Shown here: positions 51,501 through 55,867 of the stretch, piece after piece
How the letters are laid out: each line of letters begins with the position of its first letter
Position numbering within the stretch: the first letter of the stretch is position 1
NCBI GenBank assembly: GCA_932294295.1
Contig: OW028581.1
Location: 16,885,662 to 16,949,661, forward strand
Source of the DNA: Alitta virens
Taxonomy: Eukaryota; Annelida; Polychaeta; Phyllodocida; Nereididae
DNA: 64,000 bases
Reading direction: 5' to 3'
Program-made: the position numbers and the translations under genes
Notes under the pieces: model-generated
The model's database searches: none
What the model was told of the DNA's origin: nothing
Seen by the model: only the letters and a program-made list of their open reading frames with translations

Positions 51501-54500
51501 CTTGGCATGAATTAGCCCCGAGGGTGTATACAATAGTCAAGCGTGCCATTTAAGAGGCAGGCTTGTTGACTGATGCTGATGACTGCTTGCCATATTGCTC
51601 ACAGCTTGAAGTCCCTTATCTGTTAACATTCTCAATGCAGCCTTCTAATTTGGGGTTCCATTTACACGGGGTAGCAAATTGAGTATGACTGTGACAGGCC
51701 TAGGGGTGTAAGGGGTTTGCTCTAGTGTCACTTATGGAAACAGCAGGCACAAAGTGACACCTAAATACTCTTAACAGTATAATGCCAATCACAGTGGGGA
51801 GTACTGAGAGATTGTGCTTTCATTTCTGACTGACTGAATTAATGCATATACACTGACTTTTATTCTTAAGTATTGTAATTTGTAACAGTGTAATTTGTAG
51901 CTCATAATTTTGAAACTATGATCTAAACTGGCTAGTTTCATGACATAGTTATAGTTCAAATGCTATCTAAAAGAGCATTATAAAATTTACATTATAGATG
52001 TACAAAAAAATAGTAAATAAATACATTTTCAGTCAAATACCAGAGTTCAATGATCAGTCACATACTTCAGAGGAAATGGAGTTCATTTTAAATAGTTAAT
52101 ATAGAATTCAAGATTTATTAATACACAGGGGTTTAATATCTCATTTAAAAAAAGTGTCACCGAAATTAGAACTTTAGTTGTTGAAATACCCATTGCGGCA
52201 TAGTACTAATATTAACAAACTGTTTTAACTGAACAAAATGTATTGATCAATCAAATTAATCTAATTTATTCATACTAGCTAAATGGATAGCCCCGGGGTG
52301 TGCGCCTTCAAAGACAAGTTGTGTACTAATTAGCATAATGATGAGCGTAGCCCGGGGGCGAATTTGGAGGGGTAGGGATCCATGGCCACAGCTCGATATG
52401 ATATCAGGCCCCTGAGGGCAAATAACTAGCTTATCGTGATATCATATCGGCCTGTCTGTAGTAACATTATAAAACTCACCATGTAAAGACAAAAATCATG
52501 AAACTCACCATATAAAGACAAACACAATAAAACTCACCATGTAAAGACAAACACAATAAAACTCACCACTGTGTAAAGACAAACACAATAAAACTCACCA
52601 CTGTGTAAAGACAAACACAATAAAACTCACCATGTAAAGGCAAACCCACAATGCCAGCAACAGCGTGAGTTGAGCATACGAGTCCATAAGACCGTGGGAC
52701 TCTTTCTTCTCCAACCAACTCATGTAATATTGGTGCTATTGATGAAATGTACACTCCTGAAATTTGTGGATAAAAAAACTTAAAATGTATAAAGGCAATC
52801 ATAATAATAATTTTCATATGACAAACTAAATTGATTTTTATTGATCTATACTGTTGCTTTGCCTTGGTCTTCAATCTATAGATTTCTAATACAAAAAGAA
52901 AGGGGAGCTTTGATTTAAGGGAGGCCTTTATTTTTTTCTTCTGGAAGGCAGCTACCCTGGGCTTCTATTGGAGGTGGGCCTCCATTTGTCGGGGGCATTT
53001 TTTCGAGTGAATACTGCAACATGTCAACTGAATGTAGGTTGTCTACAAAATTTCTCTAAAACATCAAACAAACATTTTTGTCACCAATACCCTAAAAAAG
53101 CATCCATCACCAAAACGTATGTAATGTGAGAGTCATGTATCATGATGCTGGTACCAGATAGCTTGCCACATAATCATGATAATGTGACTCAACTGATGTA
53201 TATATATATAGCAACATTGAGATAATTTGTTTTGAAGATTTGTAAGAAATTTATTAAATTCTAATTTACTAGTGGTCATCATCTGCACCATTTGGAGGAT
53301 AATGAAGACCAGAATATTTTTTCCATTCAAAATCATAGCTGACACGCATGTCGCATATATATAAATACAAACAATATAACAAATTACCTGCATTTACAGC
53401 CAAACAAAAGGCACAGATACAAAGTCCATAATAGTCAGATATTAAGCCAACCAGAACTTCTGTCAGGCCACTGAGTAACAGAGAAGAGGCAAAAAATAAA
53501 ATTCTGTTGAAGTTACAAGTTATGCTCTGAATTCCCACCAGGAGTCGCCCAACAAAGTCTCCAGCTCCCATGACTGCCACCAGGATCGCCACCTGCCACT
53601 TGCTGTATCCCTGGGAGCAGAAAATAACTATGGGTTATGGCTATAATCACAAATATCATCCAAGGACATTTCCATTTCATCATGCTTATATTTAGAAATA
53701 CCAATGATAGTCATGGACCCATTAGTGACATCCAAAAGTAATTGACATTATTTTGCATATTAATTGGCTGATAAAAGCGTAAGAAAATATGTAGAAGATA
53801 CAAAGCAAACTTACCAACAATAAGAGTTTCATTGGTAGCATGACATAGGGTATTCCATATTCTACAGCTTTCAAAAAATTGGCTAGGAGAGTAATGGCAA
53901 ATTTTGGATCAGCTAAGTCTTTAAAACTTTTCAACAAAGTCATGCCAACTTCTGCCAAACGCCTGAGTAATGTTTTGATACTTGTAACAAGAATTGAAGC
54001 ATATGAGGTACCCTCGTCAGCATCATAGTCATGCGGGATACTCTTTGGTATTGCAGGAGGTTTAAGAACCATCGCAAATGGTATACCATGCATAATGATG
54101 GCTGACATTATGAGAAGTGCCCCTCTCCAGGCATACATGTCAATGAGATGTCGTATTATAATGGCAAAGAGGAAAACTCCAACTGATGAACCTGAATACA
54201 GGATTGATGTTGCGAATGCGTGGCGTTTGGTGAAATATCTTTGAACAATGACGATGCAAGGTAAAAACTGGATACCGAGACCAAGACCTGAAATTCAGTA
54301 TTTTGTTATTGGTTAATTTCAGATGACAAGCCAGATCACCTAGACATCGGTGCAATGTTGCCTCAAGGTGCAATGTTTAATTAATGTTGTCTCAATTAGG
54401 AAAGCTATCTGGGATAGATATTTAACAGTGAGTTTGTTTTAATAATTCAACAACGCGAGAGGATTTTGATGGTCCTTGAAACTGTGAGCTAGAATATAAT

Positions 54501-55867
54501 CTCTTTGATCCTTAGAGAGCGAATTATAATTCATATATTTGAAATTACCTGGGTGACTGAAAATATCCTTCAGTTCTTATGTCATTCCTCATTTTGCAAT
54601 TGTCTAACAAGCAAACCCAGGAAGGATAGTAGGAACTGATATTCATTTAGACTCACCTGTTAGAGTACCATATGTGAAGTATAAAGCACCAATACTATTG
54701 ACAAATGCACTGGTAAATAATCCTAAAAAGGTCATGAAGCCTCCAGCGAGACAGACTTTGCGCCATCCGAAGACCTCACTGAAACATCCTGAGAATAAGG
54801 CTGAAATATAGACAAGATGACACAAGATTGACAATATGCATCGATGTTGCAACAACTATACAATAATACAGCCGTGGCCAATGAATTTGGCCAGACCAGC
54901 TATTCAATTTCCTTGTTGTATTTCTTGTTTTAAGCGAATATGCCCATTCAAAAAACTGAGAATCTTCTAAAACACTATTAGGAAACTTCTTGTAATTGGC
55001 AGTTTAGGATGATTTGAATAAATTAGAATTTCATTGAATTTGGGACAAATAAGTGTTATTTTTATGCTATTCAAGTGGAAAGTGACCATATATTTATGAA
55101 ATTCATTAAGTCTTAAACAATGAGCAAATGAGAATATATTTCATGTGATTTAAACTCATATTCTTGCCATTTTCAGCTGTTTGTGTTGATATCATAGCTC
55201 ATTTTCAAGAAATATGGGGATCTTTGCCAAAAGTGGCTATGGCCAAGTTCACTGGCCACGGCTTCATATATTCAGTGCTTCTTATAATATCCATGTAATC
55301 ATGTAATCTTTTTTTTCCAGTTTTGTTGAAGTTAATGATAACTGGTGAGGTTATTCTCATCTATACTAGGGAATGGGACTGTGATAGAAAAGGCTTGGGA
55401 ACTCTTTGCATGAGTGTGATTTAGGTTTTATGTGTATGGATGGTAGATGTACAGACATAGTTTATGTTATTAATACCAGTATGAAAATTAAAATTAAATA
55501 GCCATAAAAGGAGAAGAAAAAATAAAATAATAATGAAAAAAAAAAAAAAAAAAAAAAGAGTAAAATATCATAATAATATTTTCCTGTAATTAATACACTT
55601 ACCCGCTACATTCATCATCCCTGATGCCATGGAAACCACAAGAGATGCTGATGCCTCATCAGCATCTGGAAATGAAACCAGTAGTTCCGGAATGATGATT
55701 CCACCGGTAAAAAACACTCCTCCCGACAAGATGAAGATCAGAAAAGCCATGAATGTGACAAACCAAGCGTGACATCCGTCTAGATCCTGCGATTTCTTTC
55801 TTTGTGGTTGAAACTTGACAACTTCATGATAATCTTCCTCATTTGTGGGGTCTGGTGAGTCCTCCAT
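32363..55867 (-). CDS. Monocarboxylate-transporter-like MFS protein (SLC16 type), copy A
   Basis: Six exons, all with GT-AG borders and compatible phases: 55867-55603, 54800-54657, 54287-53815, 53610-53388, 52756-52631 and 32475-32363. They sum to 1,344 nt, 447 residues plus stop. The N-terminal tail is acidic and cytoplasmic. TM1 begins 'HAWFVTFMAFLIFILSGGV', where SLC16 proteins have their conserved W/G-rich start. Exon 3 carries the TM4-5 signature 'VQRYFTKRHAFATSILYSG' and the long central cytoplasmic loop. Exon 4 begins the C-terminal half, and exons 5 and 6 hold the last helices ('RVPRSYGL', 'LIYEVTGNINIAFFVSG'). Such carriers move monocarboxylates or related solutes across the plasma membrane; the substrate cannot be told here. 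The last intron (32476-52630, about 20 kb) holds an entire Polinton. A paralogue with the same exon structure lies at 59802-63773. Confidence 0.93.
32785..32976. repeat. 29-bp minisatellite of 5' splice-site copies, left part
   Basis: ACTCACC (minus-strand GGTGAGT) occurs at 32815, 32872, 32901, 32930 and 32959, with a GCTCACC variant at 32841. Most are 29 bp apart in a unit like ATAAAGACAAACATTATAAA. The array continues on the far side of the Polinton at 52469-52640, so the element split it. Confidence 0.85.
32983..33138 (+). repeat. Polinton left terminal inverted repeat
   Basis: The first 78 bp match the right end except for one G in a G tract; the next 78 bp are more diverged but still alignable (shared TCATTATGCTAATTAGTACA). 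Inside it, CGATATGATATCA (32996-33008) and its inverse TGATATCATATCG (33040-33052) can fold into a hairpin around the palindromic GCCCTCAGGGGGC. Confidence 0.93.
33318..33330 (+). promoter_or_regulatory. TATA-like element upstream of the small membrane protein gene
   Basis: ACATATATTATATTATT lies 20-35 bp before the ATG at 33352. An immediate duplication of (C/T)TAGTATAGAGGT precedes it at about 33257-33283. Confidence 0.4.
33352..33705 (+). CDS. Small Polinton membrane protein, two hydrophobic segments
   Basis: 117 residues. The first 60 are hydrophilic and Ser/Glu-rich. A long hydrophobic helix follows at about 63-84 ('VIFICQVVILYIVIITCIV'), then a polar turn with 'MRNGDSN' and a second apolar stretch at about 93-108 ('LWTALLSSSLGIMLPQP'), and a short basic end. 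This two-segment architecture with a conserved 'LW..LLSS.LG..LP' end is, from memory, common among small proteins of animal Polintons and adintoviruses; its function is not known to me. It is the outermost left gene, just inside the terminal repeat, and is preceded by a TATA-like element. Confidence 0.75.
   Translation: MGSEDVGEKFMKFMGGSPLEDSEEKYETSDVDSGAQSSTGKIDIHSIGSNSNWLIFGRLLPKNEVIFICQVVILYIVIITCIVNLSMRNGDSNLWTALLSSSLGIMLPQPTLSTRKQ
33901..33930 (+). promoter_or_regulatory. CCAAT and TATA boxes of the 362-aa gene
   Basis: AACCAATGA at 33901 and TATATAAG at 33923-33930, about 50 bp before the ATG at 33979. This is the spacing of an ordinary RNA polymerase II core promoter and leaves a short leader. 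Confidence 0.65.
33979..35067 (+). CDS. Polinton protein of unknown function with repeated beta-helix modules
   Basis: 362 residues, intact, with its own TATA promoter and an AATAAA at 35083. I do not recognise a named family. The first 210 residues look like successive short modules, each a strand-rich segment ending in a similar phrase: 'WRNVHIAKKSFEKI', 'KTMQLRLTKKQFLMI', 'KTINLRLEEFEKL' and 'HTVFLTREQCEAN'. The first and last modules ('GYITISRYNDDTNKW', 'VKCFRWFIEKRG') resemble the strands of PC4-type single-stranded DNA-binding domains, which is an inference from pattern only. Residues about 225-362 are helical. A DNA-binding role would suit a neighbour of the polymerase, but a different role cannot be ruled out. 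Confidence 0.8.
   Translation: MTSSQLNSETPQGASGMTICLSEKTRVIAHAARQYKAGYITISRYNDDTNKWRNVHIAKKSFEKIKESSCGLLDALTNRKTMQLRLTKKQFLMITKFQKYNKEELYFLSILHPKTEQDNLTDATEYTHSKTINLRLEEFEKLHVSYDQLYLVITTPQAEDSKQGHLEEYPTVKCFRWFIEKRGFRSHTVFLTREQCEANVQSFIQSDNDDEPMEPSTYVIEPEQILRPSKLEITQRVFHCLLLEQIGYDMTDMIMMSPPAEVVRSTIEEKVTKDHVLKIVDEVASMLNHKRLYFLSEIYDIFTYVGGIGKIEADIVKAVNPPFLKTERLIDFCFGLVMKKDPNTAVPQVCVQNLVHSRANDM
35083..35088 (+). terminator. Poly(A) signal AATAAA
   Basis: AATAAA 15 nt after the stop of the 362-aa gene, followed by AAAATTTTC. Confidence 0.6.
35347..35600. repeat. 43-bp tandem repeat between the convergent genes
   Basis: CAGTTTCACACATCATACATC recurs at 35347, 35390 and 35433, 43 bp apart, then decays into shorter CATACATC-type copies to about 35600. 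It fills the gap between the ends of the 362-aa gene and the polymerase gene. Confidence 0.8.
35622..35667. repeat. (TAC)n microsatellite
   Basis: About 15 uninterrupted TAC units between the 43-bp repeat and the 3' end of the polymerase gene. Confidence 0.9.
35807..40181 (-). CDS. polB: Protein-primed family B DNA polymerase of the Polinton (main exon)
   Basis: About 1,458 codons, intact. It replicates the element by protein priming. Order along the minus strand: an N-terminal region of unknown role; a cysteine-rich zone of at least four CxxC-type clusters (about 39060-38770); exonuclease motifs Exo I 'FADFETD' (about 38700), Exo II 'FHNGQAYDAYF' (about 38385) and Exo III 'YCEDDVN' (about 38015); an insertion 'WEFYGCVFHGCKWC' (about 37440) like the endonuclease-fold insert of these polymerases; then polymerase motifs A 'DICSLYP' (about 37110), B 'KLLLNSFWGKF' (about 36530) and C 'YFDTDS' (about 36262). 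An ATG lies at 40228, but the codons between it and 40182 read as a T-rich tract ending in TTATTTCAG, a textbook 3' splice site. I therefore start this exon at 40181 and join it to upstream exons. Confidence 0.96.
40533..40606. repeat. (AC)n/(CACG)n microsatellite in the polymerase intron
   Basis: Long ACAC run with a central ACGC block, directly after the predicted exon 3 donor on the minus strand. Confidence 0.9.
40607..40705 (-). CDS. polB: Polymerase gene, predicted exon 3 (small)
   Basis: 99 nt bordered by an acceptor TTTCTCCTCCAG before 40705 and a donor TTGAG|GTGTGT at 40606. It supplies 1 nt to complete the codon split at exon 2 and ends with 2 nt that match the 1 nt needed by exon 4. 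The encoded segment is Ser-rich then acidic ('SGECDYDPCEGTSS'). It contains an ATG ('MSGEC') that could be an alternative start. The donor opens a GT microsatellite. Predicted from splice signals and phase only. Confidence 0.65.
40815..40936 (-). CDS. polB: Polymerase gene, predicted exon 2
   Basis: 122 nt between the acceptor TTTTTTTTTCAG and the donor GA|GTAAGT, both near consensus. It starts in phase 0, matching exon 1, and ends with 2 nt, matching exon 3. It encodes a basic, probably helical segment beginning 'RLKKELQYHQKRTREIEAFF' and ending in a lysine-rich 'PPPKKLKL', which resembles a nuclear localisation signal. Confidence 0.7.
41047..42255 (-). CDS. polB: Low-complexity N-terminal exon, probably exon 1 of the polymerase gene
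   Basis: 403 codons from the ATG at 42255 to a donor AAG|GTATGT at 41046. The product is disordered: a Gln/Pro repeat, Ser/Thr-rich tracts and Asp/Glu clusters. The phrase 'EEWD..DDDDAL....ESEIL' appears twice, about 47 residues apart. Read as a stand-alone gene it runs 15 codons past the donor to a stop at 40999, so an unspliced 418-residue product is possible. Its phase-0 end joins exons 2-4 without breaking the frame; the summed exons (1209+122+99+4375 nt) are a multiple of three. The frame stays open upstream of the ATG to another acceptor, CTTTCTAACAG at 42272. Only about 60 bp separate it from the oppositely oriented ATPase gene. The exon itself is solid; the link to the polymerase is a prediction. 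Confidence 0.75.
42330..42998 (+). CDS. atp: FtsK/HerA-type genome-packaging ATPase (A32-like)
   Basis: 222 residues from the ATG at 42330 (GTCATGG context; the open frame also extends nine codons upstream without an ATG). Walker A is 'GPSMSGKT' near residue 20, Walker B is 'SLLVLDDLMDE' near residue 100, and a sensor-like 'ISVIMISQN' follows. This is the compact packaging ATPase that pumps DNA into Polinton-type capsids. It is the first gene of the plus-strand morphogenetic block, and its stop overlaps the next start as TAATG. All motifs look intact. Confidence 0.95.
   Translation: MEKSMGVFKFESPASTVIAGPSMSGKTVLTLAILRNAEAMYTIPPERILYAYGVHQKKFDDLEAEVTNLNVHHGLPTREMIEELKSDNDTGHSLLVLDDLMDEICKSSEMCSLFTRDVHHSRISVIMISQNVYHQSRYSRTISLNTSYLILLKTCRDLQQIHFLSRQMFPDTPKRLVEAYEDATRQPRGYLVVNNLTSSGDDDVRLSTSILPSDTLVLYTRK
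42998..43402 (+). CDS. Conserved small basic Polinton protein
   Basis: 134 residues, helical and rich in Leu, Arg and Lys. A run such as 'LADATREQVLCITEVVLNTL' followed by 'LRQLSRGKRVLRKVTRI' matches, from memory, a short protein found after the ATPase in many animal Polintons; in those a hydrophobic Gly-rich tail usually follows, whereas here the end is acidic ('LDDSDNEI'). A DNA-condensing or capsid-internal role is possible, but the function is unknown. The start overlaps the ATPase stop by one base. Confidence 0.8.
   Translation: MAERAISCMKFLELLTTTYRMTARLSRTLLADATREQVLCITEVVLNTLEGNVEVPSSVLRQLSRGKRVLRKVTRIVRGNDDRLTSSIKISVASRRQLKQVYVTHYKTLVEFLEHCLPHLKKLLSTLDDSDNEI
43392..44354 (+). pseudogene. 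Conserved Polinton protein interrupted by one in-frame TAG
   Basis: From the ATG at 43392 (overlapping the previous gene) 44 codons, beginning 'MKFNKKVYVIPHEKYESLM', run to TAG at 43524-43526. The same frame then stays open for another 275 codons to TAA at 44352. The 'KKVYVIP..YE.L' start is typical of a protein in this position in related elements, so the TAG most likely splits one gene. The downstream part has a structured segment ('TGHHKFYWLMLERDVPLSLV'), then a Glu run, a Ser-Gly repeat and a Lys/Asn run from microsatellite-like DNA. A shorter product could still start at the ATG at 43656 (232 residues). A sequencing error, polymorphism or readthrough are alternatives. The end overlaps the integrase start as TAATG. 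Confidence 0.65.
44354..45637 (+). CDS. int: Retroviral-type integrase of the Polinton with C-terminal chromodomain
   Basis: 427 residues from the ATG at 44354, which overlaps the previous stop. An N-terminal helical region is followed by the DDE core: first Asp in 'HLWDCDLL' (about residue 83), second in 'IRSDRGTEF' (about 181), and the Glu in 'NYAEAMIKGLKKRL' (about 217). The C-terminus has an SH3-like region and a chromodomain-like segment 'FFRIEKVIRTRV...VKYQSWPSKYNQWLP'. Between the first two catalytic Asp there is an inserted low-complexity stretch, an Ala run followed by 'GERESDGDEDDESKK', which I do not expect in this family. The enzyme inserts the element and makes the 6-bp target duplication seen at its ends. 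The very basic end 'KKKKQKKKN' closes the protein. Confidence 0.95.
   Translation: MVLPKDIDAYLSRRFYNPRSPASFTSASKLHSVIKREGRYNISLSRINDWAKSQDIVTLHKEGRQKPVRYRRVIAPGINHLWDCDLLVLNGERFARANDGLAYILVTIDVFSRFCRAQPVKSKSGKHVCEGFRKIFDGPTNAAATAAAAAAAAGDPTGERESDGDEDDESKKLPRFIRSDRGTEFTNTLVTALMGEQNIKMIFTNTETKANYAEAMIKGLKKRLFQFFLYSNSYSYADEFQNIVSSYNRTVHSSIGVSPSQVAKSNEQDIWDYQYVTQNTIDLASAFRRAISSSRNKKRSVYKFAIGDKVRVSYHRKKIFSRSYDEQFTGEVFSVRARKFSDNVAVYYLNDYGGETVDGPFYSNELTAVRFDPDAFFRIEKVIRTRVRADGESESLVKYQSWPSKYNQWLPTAGLKTLKKKKQKKKN
45654..46115 (+). CDS. Penton (minor capsid protein), single jelly-roll
   Basis: 153 residues from the ATG 16 nt after the integrase stop. Family pattern: an early 'FTVQMPESF' strand, 'LKGQWYLGLIDITVPS', then 'VGDTYSPVLRSIPLGE' and 'RHNYARLQPVLYVPV', and a final 'LSFELRDSRGD' strand. 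These match the vertex (penton) protein of Polintons and adintoviruses, which forms the fivefold capsomers. Length is normal. The 3' end overlaps the next gene by about 25 nt. Confidence 0.9.
   Translation: MFIYAASDQTLGINPRNSAGSFTVQMPESFPKPKNTLLKGQWYLGLIDITVPSLSGKWSKWDVMYVTCAQLEGSIVGDTYSPVLRSIPLGEIKRHNYARLQPVLYVPVRVADVEHLSFELRDSRGDILQELSSETVQATRCTLELLWRRDINH
46091..46516 (+). CDS. Basic protein between penton and major capsid genes
   Basis: 141 residues from the ATG at 46091, which overlaps the penton end. It begins 'MAERYKSLAAMKAEPWIEHF', has a disordered Gly/Ser/Gln middle, and ends in a Lys/Arg-rich tail ('TQRIKRKTVG', 'KKIARIND', 'RHVKR'). Its position between penton and hexon is typical of a conserved small virion protein in these elements. 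The basic tail suggests contact with DNA or capsid interior, which is inference. The stop overlaps the capsid protein start. Confidence 0.75.
   Translation: MAERYKSLAAMKAEPWIEHFQKTAGQTSLWSKKPMAVVIKPGKAARGEGQSEDGSSQSRGEQNGQNLPLTVVSPIEQSNEMAHAELAGKIDKNPLSKLKGSVTPQRKSGTQRIKRKTVGASGAPSKKIARINDIFTRHVKR
46503..47882 (+). CDS. mcp: Major capsid protein (hexon), double jelly-roll
   Basis: 459 residues, intact. The N-terminus 'YEDTLNLFSVPASNLGV' and the following strand 'ESEAKFHVPGVGTSYIDLSN' are the family pattern of Polinton and adintovirus hexons. Later parts include 'WDQVEVRLNDRVV', 'LLIGCNEGFKKRAEAM' (an insertion loop region), the second roll around 'DITLTPTSNRFRL', and the C-terminal 'EFYPVTREGCVRIELRF'. 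Trimers of such proteins build the icosahedral shell. Slightly compact for the family but without a visible gap. The stop overlaps the protease start as ATGA. Confidence 0.93.
   Translation: MSSGEKVLESSDLAYEDTLNLFSVPASNLGVTDVKYLSHKPVNQFSTESEAKFHVPGVGTSYIDLSNVYLATRVRIVRGDGSLVPERGTEPDADAATAGTESVSADEGVWSVGPVNNLAQGLWDQVEVRLNDRVVTGGQTGYSYKALMNTLLGETELNDSELECAMFHKDSAGFMDDVSLLIGCNEGFKKRAEAMSGSRTVELLAKVDVDVFKVNKYLLNGVTIDITLTPTSNRFRLLSPNASKTDYKLEIVDITLILKHVTPTSLILLGHQDVLVKEISLAKYFYTKEELRKFNLSRDTSSYYIEDAFNGRVPSKIVIGLVSGESMSGSLVKNPYNFRHYDINFINVSLSGTPTPGGPLSVDFSADKYLHCYSDLYKGKQNCSNQGRITREEYKEGYTLFVIDLAPQNHSEFYPVTREGCVRIELRFRSPLEESAVMLTKVTYPGLFSIDYARNLYLT
47879..48367 (+). CDS. pro: Adenain-type maturation cysteine protease
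   Basis: 162 residues. The catalytic His is in 'VGHWMILTI' (about residue 58), the acidic partner in 'EVFDSLGE' (about residue 83), and the Cys in 'ASTHCGFYALAYAY' (about residue 119). It processes virion proteins during maturation. In adenain and its Polinton relatives a Gln about seven residues before the Cys lines the oxyanion hole; here the sequence around that position is 'TCSGYLASTHC', with Gly instead. Everything else looks intact. It ends the morphogenetic block and is followed by AATAAA at 48385. Confidence 0.92.
   Translation: MNTNELYEILWNDKTASSYVMAIIPSRALSYVKADGRERCYIVNCNENSYLRGEVGHWMILTIHGNSREKRKLKSEDSSLLEVFDSLGERTYNEEITAFMSTFKSHITCSGYLASTHCGFYALAYAYYRSRQYEPSCILKMFKEITDVKSHCLMLYSQGKLI
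48385..48390 (+). terminator. Poly(A) signal AATAAA after the capsid block
   Basis: AATAAA 18 nt after the protease stop, with a T-rich stretch following. Confidence 0.6.
48475..48640. repeat. TATTG, (TTA)n and (TA)n simple repeats
   Basis: A run of TGTATTG-type units (48482-48545) followed by ATT and TA repeats. It separates the capsid block from the right-hand genes. Confidence 0.85.
48961..49076 (-). promoter_or_regulatory. Minus-strand TATA promoter with a leader exon ending in a consensus donor
   Basis: On the minus strand TATAAAA lies at 49076-49070. About 30 nt downstream a transcript would start, contain a 10-codon upstream reading frame (ATG in CAATGGCTG, stopped by TAG), and reach AAAACAG|GTAAGT with the donor at 48960. 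No acceptor or gene follows nearby on this strand, because the capsid genes occupy the other strand. The next good acceptor in frame with a long coding exon is at 42272, before the polymerase N-terminal exon. I infer that this is the promoter and leader of the polymerase transcript. Confidence 0.5.
49756..50463 (+). CDS. Predicted type I membrane glycoprotein of the Polinton
   Basis: 235 residues from the ATG at 49756, chosen because a signal peptide follows at once ('MDRIAVFLLLVISLSHAVAW'). An upstream in-frame ATG at 49663 would bury it. The ectodomain opens with a cysteine-rich motif 'CGNEGQCSCGFSGAVLC'; a transmembrane helix lies at about 147-172, and the cytoplasmic tail is rich in Cys (189-213, several CxxC spacings). 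C.C...V.C starts are seen in membrane proteins of other Polintons, from memory, but I cannot name a family or function. It lies outside the capsid block in the right arm. Confidence 0.7.
   Translation: MDRIAVFLLLVISLSHAVAWSCGNEGQCSCGFSGAVLCKEVAAAPFFASEHRTGKVLTIRPGMENFDVASLKRTIGFARVIVIGLSGELCLEITSTFPWAQCLAAHVAGVTVTSLIKTTVEIDYDHSHEPHAPLFASRKALRGYGTGMIVWTTVSSILGGVVTCCILVSLVNLHARINSHARADDPAMCAIDCCLKCMAIMLLPAHLAAKCCNCTWGNLHTLERGDTPPSTAFTA
50677..50991 (+). CDS. Acidic protein with a poly-Glu tract (uncertain)
   Basis: 104 residues from the ATG at 50677. A short hydrophobic start ('MRFLLAVWLVF') is followed by a run of about 25 Glu encoded by a GAG microsatellite and a hydrophilic end. The frame is open further upstream across a strong acceptor (TTATTTTTTCAG before 50632), so this may be a second exon of an unseen transcript. 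There is no homology I recognise. It may be a non-functional open frame held open by the repeat. Confidence 0.35.
   Translation: MRFLLAVWLVFRDDDLMRRIEDRQLVEEEEEEEEEEEEEEEEEEEEEEEEDAVVDDPYLQANDDNEEDRGAPDKFKRVRSSRWLDQGNVIHHRLRYVRGAQPRM
50992..52307. other. Right arm of the Polinton without a supported gene
   Basis: AT-rich, with T homopolymers at 50996-51012 and 51130-51150. Open frames are short and simple in composition. I see no conserved motif before the right terminal repeat. Confidence 0.5.
52308..52462 (-). repeat. Polinton right terminal inverted repeat
   Basis: Inverted copy of 32983-33138; the outer 77 bp are almost identical, the inner half diverged. It ends exactly at the target duplication AACATT (52463-52468). 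Confidence 0.93.
52469..52640. repeat. 29/32-bp minisatellite of 5' splice-site copies, right part
   Basis: ACTCACC (minus-strand GGTGAGT) lies at 52474, 52503, 52532, 52561, 52593 and 52625. The last one is the real donor of transporter exon 5 (TTTACATG|GTGAGT). Each unit repeats the end of the exon and the start of the intron (TTTACATG or TTTACACAGTG, then GTGAGTTTTATTGTGTTTGTC). Confidence 0.9.

Larger units (their letters stand above)
32983..52462. mobile_element. Polinton/Maverick (adintovirus-like) element, 19,480 bp, nearly complete
   Basis: Its boundaries are fixed by the ends ACTACAGACAGGCC...GGCCTGTCTGTAGT and a perfect 6-bp target duplication AACATT (32977-32982 and 52463-52468), the length expected for Polinton integrases. 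The terminal inverted repeats are about 155 bp. Genes left to right: small membrane protein (+), unknown 362-aa protein (+), DNA polymerase B with spliced upstream exons (-), packaging ATPase, two small proteins, integrase, penton, basic protein, major capsid protein and protease (all +), then a membrane glycoprotein and an acidic protein (+). All core proteins are open; the one clear lesion is an in-frame TAG at 43524. The element is visibly richer in G+C than its surroundings. The virus-like gene set and lack of decay suggest a fairly recent insertion. Confidence 0.97.

Noticed and set aside
52563..52874. Read-through of transporter exon 5 as a longer coding region
   Set aside because: It runs into the donor-copy minisatellite, and the paralogue shows that the first GTGAGT is the ancestral exon end.
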